Assembly (NCBI GenBank): GCA_905221605.1
Contig: CAJNDS010001347.1
Location: 594,501-658,500 of the forward strand
DNA from: Symbiodinium natans
Lineage: Eukaryota; Sar; Dinophyceae; Suessiales; Symbiodiniaceae
Reading direction: 5' to 3'
Length of the DNA: 64,000 bases
Shown: one piece after another, positions 24,178 to 35,859 of the stretch
How the letters are laid out: each line of letters begins with the position of its first letter
Position numbering within the stretch: position 1 is the first letter of the stretch
Notes under the pieces: generated by a model
Seen by the model: the letters and a program-made list of their open reading frames with translations, nothing else
Told to the model about the DNA's origin: nothing
Database searches by the model: none
Position numbers and translations under genes: made by a program

Positions 24178-25600
24178 CTGACTCTTTCTCTCTCTCTCTC
24201 TCCCTCTCTCTCCGGAACTGCTGCACTTCGGTCTTCAACTCTGGTTGAACAGGAAGTCTACCCGCATATTCTTGAAAGATCACATCTCATGCACCGAGAC
24301 ATTCGCAGGACGCAAAGGCTCCCAACATGAAGAGCCAGGCTGCTGTCTTCGATTGCGGCTCGTTCGATAAGCTGCCTGGTGTAGAGGTCCATGGGCTCTC
24401 CGGAAGGCCGAAGGGGCTGTCATCGTAGGTGGAGGATATGCCTGGGCAATGAGAAGTGCGAGATAGCGTGAGGCCTCGACTCCAGCACTGCAACACTGAG
24501 ATGCCTGTGCTTCAGCCTAGCTGATCCTAGCCTAGCTCATAGCTCAGGCAACAATCCCCAGCTTCGCAGATGTCCCGATGTCGGCAAGGCACTGAACGAC
24601 AAGCGACACGGCTTTTCGTCCGGCATTCTTGATTCGCATTGCAATGCAAGCGAACCGGCGTTGAGCCCTAAAAAAATCTCTGCGGGAAAGGAAGCATGCA
24701 TGATCATGCGTAGGTCACGAAACAAGGCCCAACGATGGACAGGCACACAGCTCCGTTTTATAAACTTCACATGCCAGCCTACTCATGCCTGCTTAAACAA
24801 GGCTTCAGGGGCAAGAAGCAGCGAATGATACCGAAGCACATCGAAGCAACGAAGCACAAGCGACACTTCACACCTTCAGGGTTTGTCGCGACATTGCGCA
24901 TTGCGGTTTTTTCGTCTGGGCACCTGGGTTAGGTCCTAGCTTCACCCAACAATGTTCCTGTGGGTGGTTCCTTCCGGGCGCACGGCCATCCGTGGCACGG
25001 CAGGGTTGGCGAAAGCCAAGAACTGCGGAGACATTGCCTCAACAAAGCAGCATCTGGAAAATCGACTGCTTGAGTTTAAGCTGGCAGGCTCTCCAGCTGT
25101 CGCACTTGGGTTCTGTGGCCATGCCATGGAGCACAAACATGATCCACTTGTCAAAACAACCACGATGCACCATGACCTGCACAAATAGTGCAAGCGCCGT
25201 GAGGTTGCGAAGCTGGCGTCGTCAGCTCAAGATCCGTAAGGCCCGTAAGGCTTTGAGACCCTTGCTGCGTCCATGCTGTCCGGGACCCGGGGAATGTGGG
25301 CGCTTGCCCTCGACCAGGAAAAGATGCGAAACAAGCTCGGGCCCCAAACAAGCTGCAGTGGCCCAAGACTCCTCTGAAATGCTGTCAGCAAAAGAGTTGG
25401 CACCAGGTAAGAGGATCAGTCTGAATTTGCTATTTCAATGAATCGAAAAAAATTATTTCGTGTTTGGGGACTCTCCTGATCGGAATCACCAAATCCAGCT
25501 CTGGAACCCAATCAGACCCCCAAGGCCCCTTGCTGCAAGCATCGGAAATCACCAGGGTCAAGTCGGCTGCTGCTCTTTTTTCAGCTGCGGGCGTGAGACT
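24178..25600. other. gene-poor stretch; upstream part may hold the missing phosphatase N-terminus
   Basis: A CT-rich microsatellite (24181-24215) abuts the RHG exon of the phosphatase. Further upstream exons of that gene are expected here if its N-terminus is longer, but none is recognised. Nothing else identifiable is present. Confidence 0.4.
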
Positions 25601-25616
25601 CATCCGTTCTATTAAT

Positions 25617-26235
25617 CTATCCATAAGCTGGCCCTTGGGGAGGCCCCTGTGGCTGAGGCTGCTGAGGGTTCGTGGCCAGCGGTGGAAAGATTGGGAGGCT
25701 TGTGTGAACTCTGTTCGATGGCAACTCGCGCGGTTGGGGCCCGTGGTCCTGGGACCTGGAGAGGAAAGCCGCATCCGCCGCCGGCAGAGACGGCGTGGAC
25801 TGGGGAGTGGCGCCTTGTGCCGACTGGCAGGGGCCGGGGCTTGGCAGGCTCCGTGTTGAGTGCGGGGCACTGCCTGCAAAAGCAACTCTCGGCCCTTCTG
25901 GCCGGCTGGGGATCGGCCTGCCTTCTGCGAGCGAGGCTCGAGATTCGGGCCTGGGCTGAGCCACGTCCTCGTAGCCTGGTGGAAGGTTGTACGCTGGTGC
26001 GGGCTCTGTGGCCGGGGTCTCCGATGGAGCTGGCACCTTCTCCATCATGCTCAAGACCTTGGGCTGAACTGCCCTCAGGCTGCCAAAGTCCCAGAGCCCA
26101 GTAAGGCCAGCACCACTGCAAGAATGCACAGCAAAGCCAAGAGAGCCTCAAGTCGCCGCGATTGACATGTATCACATTCGTCGACTTGATTTGCATCCCG
26201 AACCCAAAAACTGACAGGTGCCAAGTGCTGCTAAG
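25617..26235 (-). CDS. possible single-pass membrane protein with proline-rich PPxY tail
   Basis: A minus-strand exon beginning near 26230 after a cagcacttagcag acceptor reads HLAPVSFWVRDANQVDECD and then a clear transmembrane helix (LEALLALLCILAVVLALLG). The next frame, from about 26035 to a stop at 25617, is proline-rich: VPAPSETPATEPAP, then YNLPPGYEDV containing a PPxY motif, ending GPPQGPAYG. A short GC-AG intron (after ACTTTG, up to GATGGAG|AAG) would join the two in phase; alternatively a one-base frameshift separates them. No signal peptide or upstream exon was identified. Topology (outside, helix, cytosolic tail) is inferred only from the order of segments. Confidence 0.38.
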
Positions 26236-27280
26236 TGCTGCGCATCTGTGCCGGGGCTTGCACCTGGATTCGCAGGGTAGGATGTGATCCAGCAAGGAAC
26301 TCAGTTACCTCACCGTTGCTCGATCGGTGCCATTTGGGCTTCAACTTGCGCACATAGCAGTTGAACATGCAGGAAATGAGCACCAAGTTTTTCAGGAGCT
26401 AAGCAAGCAGTACTCAAGCATGGCAATGGCCCGACATGCAAAACAAACCAGAACCGGACTCATCAGCAAGATTCAGACCAAGAACGGAGCCCAAATCCCA
26501 ACTCACATCGCTCAACCATGAGAGCAACTTATGCAACATATGCAGCGACACATCTAGAACATGTATATAGATAGACACCATTGAGTAGAACATCGTGGAA
26601 GCCTGCGCGACGCACGAAAGCCTCTCGTCAGGCATTGCCCCGAGTTCCCCGCTGATTGCCAGGGTGTCAGCATGGGGGCCACCGGCCATGCCTGCAGCAG
26701 GCACGGGGCAGCCCAGGGTTTCACGACAAGCAAACCAAAGTCTGAAAGTGCGGCTGACCACTGCGATTAGGCTTTGTTTGCCTTGCGAACTATGCGAACA
26801 TTCTGCGACCATTGCCAGTGTCGCCGTCTCCCGAATCCCGTGTACACTGGACGATGGGCTTCAGCTGTTGCAGCCTCTCCTTTGCCTGCCTTAACTGGAC
26901 AAAGTCTTCGGTCATGGAACACATCTCCGCGGACTTGATACTGAGCCTCATTCTCCTTCAAGGACTTCCCTTGTGGATATCGCATTGCCACCCAGGCGAT
27001 CAGGCAGCTGAAACTGCAAGGCGCGCTGCTACTTCACTGAGCACCATAGGGCACCGTTCGCCAGTTAGACCGAGTCTGGGATTCTGAGAAATCGGGTCCA
27101 CATTGCTGGTGAGCAGCCTCTCCGATTGGGTGAGGCTTCCGTTGGTTTGAGACACCTCATGAGGTTTTAAGCCTGTTTCTCTTCGGGAGGGGGGGAGCAG
27201 CTGGCTTTGCAAAGATTCTCAAAGACAATGTTGAAAGCACGAGTTTTGAAGCAACTCCTGTTGATCTAGGTCGCGCATTA

Positions 27281-27428
27281 GGGGCGTCGCTTTTCAGTGT
27301 TCCCCGTCGCTTTACAACAGTTTTGCATGGTGTTGCTGTAACCCGTCGCTTTACAGGGGTTTGTCTTACGAGCTACTCAAACTATATAAGGGGCGTCTCT
27401 TTTCAGTGTTCCCCGTCGCTTTACAAGG
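27281..27428. repeat. duplicated block, offset about 110 bp
   Basis: GGGGCGTCGCTTTTCAGTGT followed by TCCCCGTCGCTTTACAA occurs near 27281 and again near 27391 with one mismatch. A partial third copy (CCCGTCGCTTTACA) lies near 27340. Confidence 0.85.
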
Positions 27429-28482
27429 CTTTTTGACACTTCAGCATGCAAATGTCCTACCAAGAAAAAACCGCAATTACCATAGTTTTGACCCTTGCTC
27501 ATATGGGAAATGGATTTTGAAGCAACTCCTTTTTTGGCGCGGCCACCTCCCTCCCCCCGAACACGATGGGTTTTAAATCAACTCCTTCTGATGGCGGAAG
27601 GTCCTTCATAGCAAGCTTTGCCTCTGTCTCTCCGTCTTTCCGTCTTACAATCCCCCTCCCCGCCTAACCACTCCGCACCACCAACCCAAGAAAACAATGT
27701 GCAAGACCATCTAAACAAAACAAACTTGGGTTCTCGGGGAAGAGTAGAAGCGATGTGTGTAGTATGGGAGTCCACGGAGGCTTTACAGCAGCGGACTTCG
27801 GCACAAAAATGGGGAGATAGCTACAGGTGGAGAATTCGAGTCCCTGGCTGATGCGCGTGGCACTTGCCAACTGTCGTCCATCTGGAGCATAAGCAGAAAA
27901 GCCCAGGAACCTCTGTTTGGGGTTGGATCTGTTTTTGGGCTCCTTAGGCTTCCGTTTAGCAGATTAGAGTTCTTCTCCAAGCTTTGTGAGCTGGGAGATG
28001 ATGCAGGCTTACAAATTTCCCGCCGAAGGTGTCAGAATTAGAAGTCGCATATACGAGCGTTGCTAGGACTTCCGGCGCTGTGGACGTGCGCATCGTCATC
28101 ACCAGCTGCTCGGACCTTGGCCCAGGTCCGGGGGGTGGGGCTCAAGCTCCATTTTCGTAACGTCGTAGAGGCACACAAAGGCCGCGAAGGCTTCAGTTTC
28201 AGTCAAGATACAAACCATGTCAGCGTCTGACTCCATGCACATCCATAATCCTTCTTGGCACATATGCACGTGCGAATGGAAGAGCTGAGCTCCGTACCCC
28301 TCGCTGTGATGATGCACTTGCCTGCATTAGTTCTTGACGAGGCAAGCTTATCGAGCTTATTGCAAGTCCTTTTCATGGCACAATCTGCTTTGCAACACAA
28401 GCCAACACAAGCTTGCACGGCCTGAAAACGAAATCTTAAGCAGGGTGGTTGGGGGGGTGGGGGTGGGGAGGCGGGCGCGATG

Positions 28483-28540
28483 CTCGCTTGGAAAGGACTC
28501 GTATGCTTAAAACGCAAGTCCTCTTTTTATGGCACGACCT
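28483..28540. repeat. dispersed repeat shared with 51.70 kb
   Basis: CTCGCTTGGAAAGGACTC occurs here and again at about 51698, in both cases followed within 20-50 bases by a T-rich stretch and a GGC-containing word. Related AAAGGACTC words occur near 51.82 kb. Confidence 0.7.
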
Positions 28541-29025
28541 TTTTTACAAATCAAGCTCGCACGGCTTGAAATCAATCCACAAGTGGGGGGCTGGTGAGCA
28601 GCCTTGCCCCGTTTTCAAACACAATGCAATACAATGCTCACATGATGGATTGAATGGTTCGAGATGTAAGCCCTCTTCATGGCATGATCTTCTTTGCAAA
28701 GCAAGCTTGTGCGGGTTGTCTTTCTTTCTGTCTTTACTTCTTTCCTTTTCCGTTTTTCATTGTGTTTTGCGATGTTCTCTTTGCATTTCTATCTTGATGT
28801 ACGTCTGTATTTATTTCTTCGTTTCCTATTTTATGTCGTTGTCTTCGCTCTTTGCTTATTTCTGGTTGCATTGTCTTTCTTTGGTTATCTCGTTTCGTTG
28901 TTTTTCCATTTGCTTCTTTAGTTAGTTCTTTCTTTTGTCTGTACCAAATTCTTACCGTTCTTCGTTTCGTTCGTTCTCACTTCCTTCTTTCAGCATTTCA
29001 GTATTTCAACATTTTCATAATTCAA

Positions 29026-29202
29026 TAGTTCAATAGTTCAAGATTTCAAGATTTCAAGGTTTCAATATTTCAATATTTCAATATTTCAATATTTCAATAT
29101 TTCAATATTTCAATATTTCAATATTTCAATATTTCAATATTTCAATATTTCAATATTTCAATATTTCAATATTTCAATATTTCAATATTTCAATATTTCA
29201 AA
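29026..29202. repeat. (ATTTCAAT)n 8-bp tandem array
   Basis: About 20 copies of an 8-bp unit ATTTCAAT, nearly perfect from about 29065 onward, with degenerate copies at the left edge. Confidence 0.95.
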
Positions 29203-29533
29203 TTAGGAATAGTTCAATAATTTGATATTTCCATATTTCGTTCAATCTTGTTTTGTTTCCTTCTTTCTGTTTTTTTCATTTTTTCTTTCTTTCTGTCTTT
29301 ATTTCTTTCGTTCTCTCTTCTTGCGCTGGGTTTTGAGGAGGATGGCCCCCCTCCCCGGGGGCAGGGGCGCGCCCTGAGTTCTCAGCTTCGTCGGTGTGAA
29401 ACCGGAAAAAGTCGCGTACCCGGGTTCTCATCAAAGAAAGCTGTCTGCCAAAACACCGCACACACATTTCCTCTTTCTTTCATTCTTTCTCTCTCTGTAC
29501 CGGACCAGTGTTTTTCCTCTTTATGCTGGCTGA

Positions 29534-30018
29534 TTAACTCGTATTTCTTTGATTGAATCTAGGTTTGTGCTGATTGAGTTGAGCTTCAATTCTTGAAGCT
29601 TTGTCCTGTATCCAAGTCTGCAGGAACACGGCGGCTGCTATCCAAGGGAAGCACCATTTGTCGTTCGAGCGCATCATTGAGCCATACCTGGGATCTGGCA
29701 AAGACAAAAAAATCCAGACCTCCAGCCTCATTCCTCTCGCAACTGGCTGAGAACTGTTGCTCGTGGCCACTGGGTCAACGATGTCAAACACTACTTTTGG
29801 CAGACAGAAGGCCGTCGCCACAGGCACGTTGCGGTACATCCTCTCATATTCTCTCCATAACTCTGGGGCCCGGACTTCTGATTCTGTGGCCCGAAGATCT
29901 CTGTCGGCGCGCGCTGCGCCATGGCCTCGGCGCCATGCAGGACTTTCCAAAGCGCCCGAAAGAGCTCAAATGAGCTCAAGCCCGTCCCCGAATCAGACTT
30001 TTGGAGAGCAACCACCAA
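29534..30018 (-). other. unassigned coding-like segment
   Basis: Two overlapping minus-strand frames look protein-like: SSFELFRALWKVLHGAEAM in the upstream part, and VATAFCLPKVVFDIVDP followed by LEVWIFLSLPDPRYG in the downstream part. They are in different frames, so either an intron or a frameshift lies near 29880. No family is recognised; a transposon fragment is possible. Confidence 0.25.
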
Positions 30019-32240
30019 GTGCCGTGCCCCCAGGTGCAGGAGCCCGATGCCTCAAGGACAAGATTCGGACGTGTTCCCCATCAGGCTGTCCTTCCATAAT
30101 CCTGCATTGAAATATCTGCTATACCTCCTCTATGCCACCTCCGCGCGCCAGCGCTAACAACGGTGTGATAGAGCAGTGGTCAAGAAAAAAGGCGGCAACC
30201 GCAACCCCCAGCGTGTTCCCTCGACCACTCCTCGTTCCAGCACTTCTCTTACGGCACCACTGTTTTTTTGCGAGTATCTACCACGATTCTATCACAACCC
30301 TTATAGAAGCTCCCGAAACCATGGGTCACCGGGTGCAAGGCTGGCGTGCGGGTGCCGTGCTGCTGGGGTGGTTGTGAGCCTAGGGCGGGACGATTCGTGG
30401 GAGCTGTTGAGTTCACACAGGTTTGATACTAAAAATTGGTCATGATTTTAGCAAAATAGACGAGAATGTGCCATCTTGTGCCACTCTATTGCATTCTAAA
30501 TCATTCAAACAGCTCTGCGGTACTGCAGCAGTAGCTGCTACATGCAGCTGCAAGAGTACGTCCAGAAGCCGAGTCACTGCAGTAGGTGACCGATCTGGCA
30601 AGCACTGCTGGCTCTCTGATAAGCTTAGTTTCAATTGTCGCTCAGTTCTTCTACTGTTGCAGCAAGCATTGGCCACTGTCTATCATGAGCCAGGCTCATG
30701 CTCTTCTGCCTGGACTTAGGCAGTCTTCACTGGACTACGTCACATGACGTGATGTTTGTCAGCGAATGCTTCCCCCACTCTGCCTGCGCCTGACCAAGGC
30801 CTTGTGCTGCACCACGGGGGACCTTTGTGCCTGAACAAGCAGTGCGAGCTGAGGCTTCTGACAGAATGCGTAGATCTCTGGCTGAAAGAATTGGGAAGAA
30901 CAGATCAAAGGTGCAGGGTTTTGGGGTCAACGAGCTCGAGCTACGCGACAGTCCAGACCTAAGGTGGCCACACAGCGGCAGCCATGCATGCAACAAAGGC
31001 TGGCCTGAGTCACGTGCACATGAGCTGGAGCTTTTTTATGTTTTTGATAGTTTTTGACTCAGACAGATTTCACCAAGCTTCGAGGACATAATCCTAACCT
31101 ATCAGGGACGTTGTGGCTTGATTCGGGTGCTGGGAAAGCCGTCTGTGCTGGCTATGTGGGGTGCGGCCCCAAGCAGGCTAACATCCCCGAACCTCAACAT
31201 ATCGCAACATCCCATGCTCGGAATCCCCGGATGCTCCAGAAGTCTAGGGTCCGAACGTCCACTGAGGCCCAGGATGGGCACCGGGAAGGTCCCGGCCCGC
31301 AACCTCTCAGAAAGCAACCCTTCTGCACAGCAGCACCTTGAAGCTCACCGCCGTCGCAACCCTCTAAGCCATGGCACCCCACGCCTGTCGAGCGCCTCGA
31401 GAGGTATCCTGAACCTGGGCAACTATTTCGGGTGGATGCTCTTGGATAGATTCCGCATCTTTGGGGGGGCGGGGAGGGGGGACGGGGAGGGGGGGGGGGG
31501 GGGGGGGGGGGCGGAAAGGGGGGTGTGTTTGTGTGATGAAAACTTAAACTCGGGAGTGGGATGACTCAAGAATACACCCGAGGCATTCCTGGCCACAGGG
31601 TCGTTTCCAAGAGCAACGAGGAGGAGAGATGGCGCACACGGGACAAGGCAAGCAAAGCTCCAAAGCGTCCTGCACCTACGTGTGCAACGTCGATCAAAAC
31701 CGCGGATCCGGACAAGGAACCAGCCCAGCGACAGGAGGACATCAATGAGGATCACACGACGAAAAGGTTGCCAAGCTTGGGAGAGTGATTGGCTATTGCG
31801 GCTATTCACCAAGAACCTCCAGAAACCTCAGAGCTGAATCACAAGGCATTGGCTGGGCAGCGCCGTGTGGCAGAATAAGCCTCTCACCTGGGCTAAAGTT
31901 GGTGCTCGGTGAGTCATGACAGAGTGCCTTTCAGGGATGTAAGGAAGTTCACACGCTGCGTTCCCCGGCAGATGGGAGGCGCCGGAGGGGGCTTTGGGAC
32001 AGCATCCGCCGAGCCGAACCTTGGCATCTTTGCACACGACATACACGAAAGACTCCCAAACTCCACCCTCATCCCTCATCATCACCATTCGGAACCGGGC
32101 TGTGGCAGCAGGCCGGGTTCTGGGCCGGCCTTGAATGGATGCGTGCCGAGATATGTAGGGCTTGGGTTGGAGGGCAAAGGCTTCGAGGCACTACGTACAA
32201 AGTCGCACAGTGCAGAGGGTGAGTATGGGATACACAGTCC
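30019..32240. other. intergenic stretch with no recognised gene
   Basis: Both strands contain short coding-like frames around 30.75-31.05 and 31.56-31.79 kb, but they conflict with each other and show no motif. A poly-G tract is at 31475-31512. Confidence 0.35.
31463..31512. repeat. G-rich tract
   Basis: Interrupted then pure G run. The strand could form G-quadruplex structure, and its length may be unreliable. Confidence 0.9.
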
Positions 32241-32249
32241 TAACCCATA

Positions 32250-32640
32250 GATCCATGTGTATTATACAGGTATGTATGCAAATATTCGCAAGTGTGTGTA
32301 TACATATGTTTATGTATATGTAGAGGTATATGTATATGTATACGTGAACATGTACATGTCAATGTATATTGAATAGTTACAGGTACATGTATGTGTGTAA
32401 GTGTCTGTATGTGTGCAAGTGTATGTATGTATGTATGTACGTACATATGTACGTACGTACGTACGTAAGTATGTGCGCGTGCTTGTGCATGTCATGCGCG
32501 TGTGTGCGTGCGGACGTGTTGGTGTGCGCGCGCGTGCGCATGTGCAGATGTGCATCTGTGCAGGTGTGCGTGCGCGTGCGCATGCGCACGCACGCGTGCA
32601 CGCGCATGCGTGCATTCACGTGCGCAGATATATATATATA
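32250..32640. repeat. mixed (GTAT), (GTAC), (GTGC) purine-pyrimidine alternating tract
   Basis: Almost 400 bp of alternating purine-pyrimidine words drift from TATG-rich to GTAC to GTGCGC and end in (TA)n next to a poly-C run. Open frames here are low-complexity artefacts. Confidence 0.85.
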
Positions 32641-32721
32641 TATATATGCTACCCCCCCCCCTCAAAACCCACGTCTTACCATGTTTTCCTATCGTACACT
32701 CTGAAAACCTCTCCCCAGGGA

Positions 32722-33190
32722 CCCAGAATTCCAGAATTCCAGAATTCCAGATTTTCTGAGACCCCTAATTCCAGAATTCCAGAATTCCAGATTTTTCAGA
32801 GGCCCCCAGTTCCAGAATTCCAGAATCTGGAATTCTGGACCTGGGGGCCCCTGAAAAATCTGGAGTTCTGGAATTCTGGAATTCTGGAATTCTAAATTCG
32901 GAGAGCCGAGAATAAGGTGACATTAGTGACATTTTGAAATTAGAGACAGAAAAGTAGAGTCTTACTAATCTTACCCACTAAATTTTGTAGGGTTCCTTAC
33001 TACTTTCTAGGCTTCCTATCAAATTAAATATTACTCCTGTTCACTTTCATGGGAGTTCTTATTAGCCCCCAGTTCCAGAATTCCAGAATTCCAGAATTCC
33101 AGAATTCCAGAATTCCAGCATCTGGAATTCTGGAACTGGGAACCCCTGAAAAATCTGGAATTCTGGAATTCTGGAATTCTGGCATTCTAA
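32722..33190. repeat. two hairpin modules built from (CCAGAATT)n and its complement
   Basis: Left arms of CCAGAATT units face right arms of AATTCTGG units. The first hairpin is centred near 32826 with arms of about 54 nt that also pair through GGCCCCCAG and CTGGGGGCC. The second is centred near 33119. Such arms could extrude as cruciforms. Confidence 0.9.
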
Positions 33191-33355
33191 ATTCGGAGAG
33201 CCGAGAATAAGGTGACATTAGTGACATTTTGAAATTAGAGACAGAAAAGTAGAGTCTTACTAATCTTACCCACTAAATTTTGTAGGGTTCCTTACTACTT
33301 TCTAGGCTTCCTATCAAATTAAATATTACTCCTGTTCACTTTAATGGGGGTTCTT
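32891..33355. repeat. tandem duplication, 295-bp offset
   Basis: The sequence starting TCTAAATTCGGAGAGCCGAG at 32891 recurs at 33186 and stays almost identical for more than 160 bp. Each copy follows one of the two hairpins, so hairpin plus spacer was duplicated as a unit. Confidence 0.95.
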
Positions 33356-33359
33356 CGAG

Positions 33360-34360
33360 AAAAAGGTGACAGTTTCAAATTAGAAACGGAAAATATGAGT
33401 CTTGTGAATCTTACTCATTAAGTTTCCCATTACATTTACCAATACTCCAGTTCACTCTAATGGGGGTTGTTATGAAATTAATAGGGTTCCGAGTAATTTT
33501 ACTAGCATGCAAATTGTTTTTGAATAGGATTCCTGTATTTGGTTAATGGGGTTCGTATTAAATTCTAAAGGATGCCTATTAAAGGGTGCCTATTAATTTG
33601 TTCGATTTGATATTGATTCCTATTCATTTTACTCAGATTCCAAGTAGTGTTAAAAGGATTCTTAGTAGCTTTCTTTTTTCTAGTAATTTGAATAGAAAGT
33701 CTAAGAATTTTAATAAGCTTCATAACAAATGTTAGACACATCCCTATGATGTTAGTAGGCTTCTTATTCAATTTAACCAGATTTCGTACAATTGTTAATT
33801 CGACTTTTTTTGCTTTGACAAGCTTCCTACTCATTTACATAGGTTCCTGATTAATTTGAATAGGCTTCGTATTCGTTTTAACAGGGTTTCTCATTCATGT
33901 GAATGGATTCCTAATAATTTTCATAGGATTCCTACTAGATTCAAGAGTGCTCCTACTATTTTTTGAATATTGTTCCCTATTCATTTCAATTGGCCTCGAA
34001 GTATTTCTTTTGTAATTCTTAATAGTTTTCATTTTAATGGGGTTCATTGCAATCTTATCAGTGCGACTCTTTTTGCTTTAAAAGGCCCACGTTACTTCTT
34101 TATAGGTTTTAACACTCCTGTGAATTCAAAAGGGTTCCTATTCATTTCAATGGGATGAATCCTCTGAATTTGGGACTCCAAGAAATTTTAATAGGAGTCC
34201 TATTAATTTAATAAGCTTCTACATATTTAAACCAGATTCCTATTAATTGTACGTATTGATTTAAATCGGATTCCTATTGAATTCATACGAACCCTATGAA
34301 TCCTATTAAATTTAATACGAACCCAAGTAAAACTAACAGCAGTCTTATTTGTATTCATAG
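33360..34360. repeat. degenerate 21-bp satellite, copy A
   Basis: Imperfect units of about 21 bp read roughly AGGNTTCCTA then TTNATTTTAAT, for example near 33840-33980. Because 21 is seven codons, frames show heptad-like repetition (NRKLVKA, NKKPTNI on the minus strand) without being genes. Confidence 0.8.
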
Positions 34361-34631
34361 CAATCCACGATCTCTCGATCAATTTGTTCAGGTCACTTCT
34401 GTTTGAGCACTCGCTCGAGCAATTGCTGAGTGGACCTAACTATGTGAATTAAGCTTCTTGGAATCAACGAAGTTAATTTAAGCAATTAAATCAATTACAT
34501 TAGGCAAATGAATGAAACTGAGTAAAACATCTAATGAGTTAATAAAACGCTACCATGACCAAACCGGGAGGCCGATCTGTCGGACTTCAGGGAAGAGCAT
34601 ATGGAAGCGTGGGTTTTGGGGGGGGGGTACC

Positions 34632-34662
<31 letters not shown>

Positions 34663-34735
34663 TATATATATTTTTTTTTTTAATATTTATTTATTTATAT
34701 TTATATTTATATTTATTTATTTATATTTATATATT

Positions 34736-34768
<33 letters not shown>

Positions 34769-34854
34769 ATATGGTCACCCCCCCCCCCTCGACAGACCCC
34801 GGAAGTATATTTCCGGTCTGTTCAGGAAGGGGGCGGGGGGAAAAGCACCACTCC

Positions 34855-35845
34855 AAAATTCCTCGAGTTTCCAAAAATCCAAAAATCCAAAAAATCCAAC
34901 CCAGGGTTCCGCTTTTTGGAAACTCGAGCGGGAGCCTCAAAACCCCAAAACCGAGCAAATTCCTCGAGTTTCCAAAATTCCAAAATTCCAAAAAAGCCCA
35001 CCCCAAGGTTTGGATTTTTTGAGACTCGAGCGGGAGCCTCAAAATCCAAAAATCGAGCAAATTCCTCGAGTTTCCAAAATTCCAAAAGTCAAAAAAAACC
35101 CACCCCAAGGTTTGGATTTTTGGAAACTCGAGCGGGAGCCTCAAAATCCCAAAACCGAGCAAATTCCTCGAGTTTCCAAAATTCCAAAAATCCAAAAAAA
35201 TCGACCCCAAGGTTTGGATTTTTGGAAACTCGAGCGGGAGCCTCAAAATCCAAAAATCGAGCAAATTCCTCGAGTTTCCAAAATCCCCAACCTTGGGGTG
35301 GATTTTTTTGGATTTTTGGAATTTTGGAAACTCGAGGAATTTGCTCGATTTTTTGATTTTGAGGAAATTCCTCGAGTTTCCAAACTTCCAAAAATCCAAA
35401 AAAACCCACCCCAGGGTTTGGATTTTTGGAAACTCGAGCGGGAGCCTCAAAATCCAAAAATCGAGCAAATTCCTCGAGTTTCCAAAATCCCCAACCTTGG
35501 GGTGGATATTTTTGGATTTTTGGAATTTTGGCAACTCGAGGAATTCGCTCGATTTTTGGATTTTGAGGAAATTCCTCGAGTTTCCAAAATTGCAAAAACT
35601 CCAACCCAAGTTTCGGATTTTTGGAAACTCGAGCGGGAGCCTCAAAATCAAAAAATCGAGCAAATTCCTCGAGTTTCCAAAATTCCAAACCATGGGGTGG
35701 ATTTTTTTGGATCTTTGGAATTTTGGAAACTCGAGGAATTTGCTCGATTTTTGGATTTTGAGGCTCCCGCTCGAGTTTCCAAAAATCCAAACCTTTGGGG
35801 TAGATGTTTGGATGTTTGGGTTTTTGGATTTTTAGAAACTGGGTT
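34855..35845. repeat. 102-bp tandem repeat with XhoI-type palindromes
   Basis: The word CCTCGAGTTTCC recurs at 34861, 34962, 35064, 35166, 35268, 35370, 35472 and 35574, a spacing of 101-102 bp, then once more at about 35667. Each unit carries inverted arms (CTCGAGTTTCCAAA against TTTGGAAACTCGAG), and some modules are inverted. Because 102 is 34 codons and most frames in the unit have no stop, several long open frames overlap on both strands. The largest, 34512-36104 plus, is an artefact. Confidence 0.95.
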
Positions 35846-35859
35846 TTTGATAAGAGTTT

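Larger units (their letters stand above)
26240..29020. other. gene-poor stretch with short dispersed and tandem repeats
   Basis: No recognised gene. It contains a duplicated block near 27.3-27.4 kb, and several related words around 28.37, 28.53 and 28.68 kb of the form TTCATGGCAYGATC...GCAAGC. A T-rich stretch at 28.72-29.0 kb gives only low-complexity frames. Confidence 0.45.
32628..34660. mobile_element. composite element 1 with inverted [TA]n/poly-C ends
   Basis: The left end reads TATATATGCTA, ten C, then TCAAAACCCACG (32641-32673). The right end (34607-34640) is its inverted copy: CGTGGGTTTT, ten G, then TACCATATATA. Inside lie, in order, hairpin repeats of CCAGAATT (32.72-33.19 kb), a degenerate 21-bp satellite (to about 34.36 kb), a block with CAATCCACGAT and TTGTTCAGGTC (about 34.37-34.40 kb), and an AT-rich flank. 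No transposase or other protein is encoded. Element 2 next door has the same order of parts. That it moves, or moved, as a unit is inference. Confidence 0.5.

Noticed and set aside
32250-32640. tandem repeats as a CRISPR-like or satellite-encoded locus
   Set aside because: The units are simple alternating dinucleotide words without spacers, and the organism is eukaryotic.
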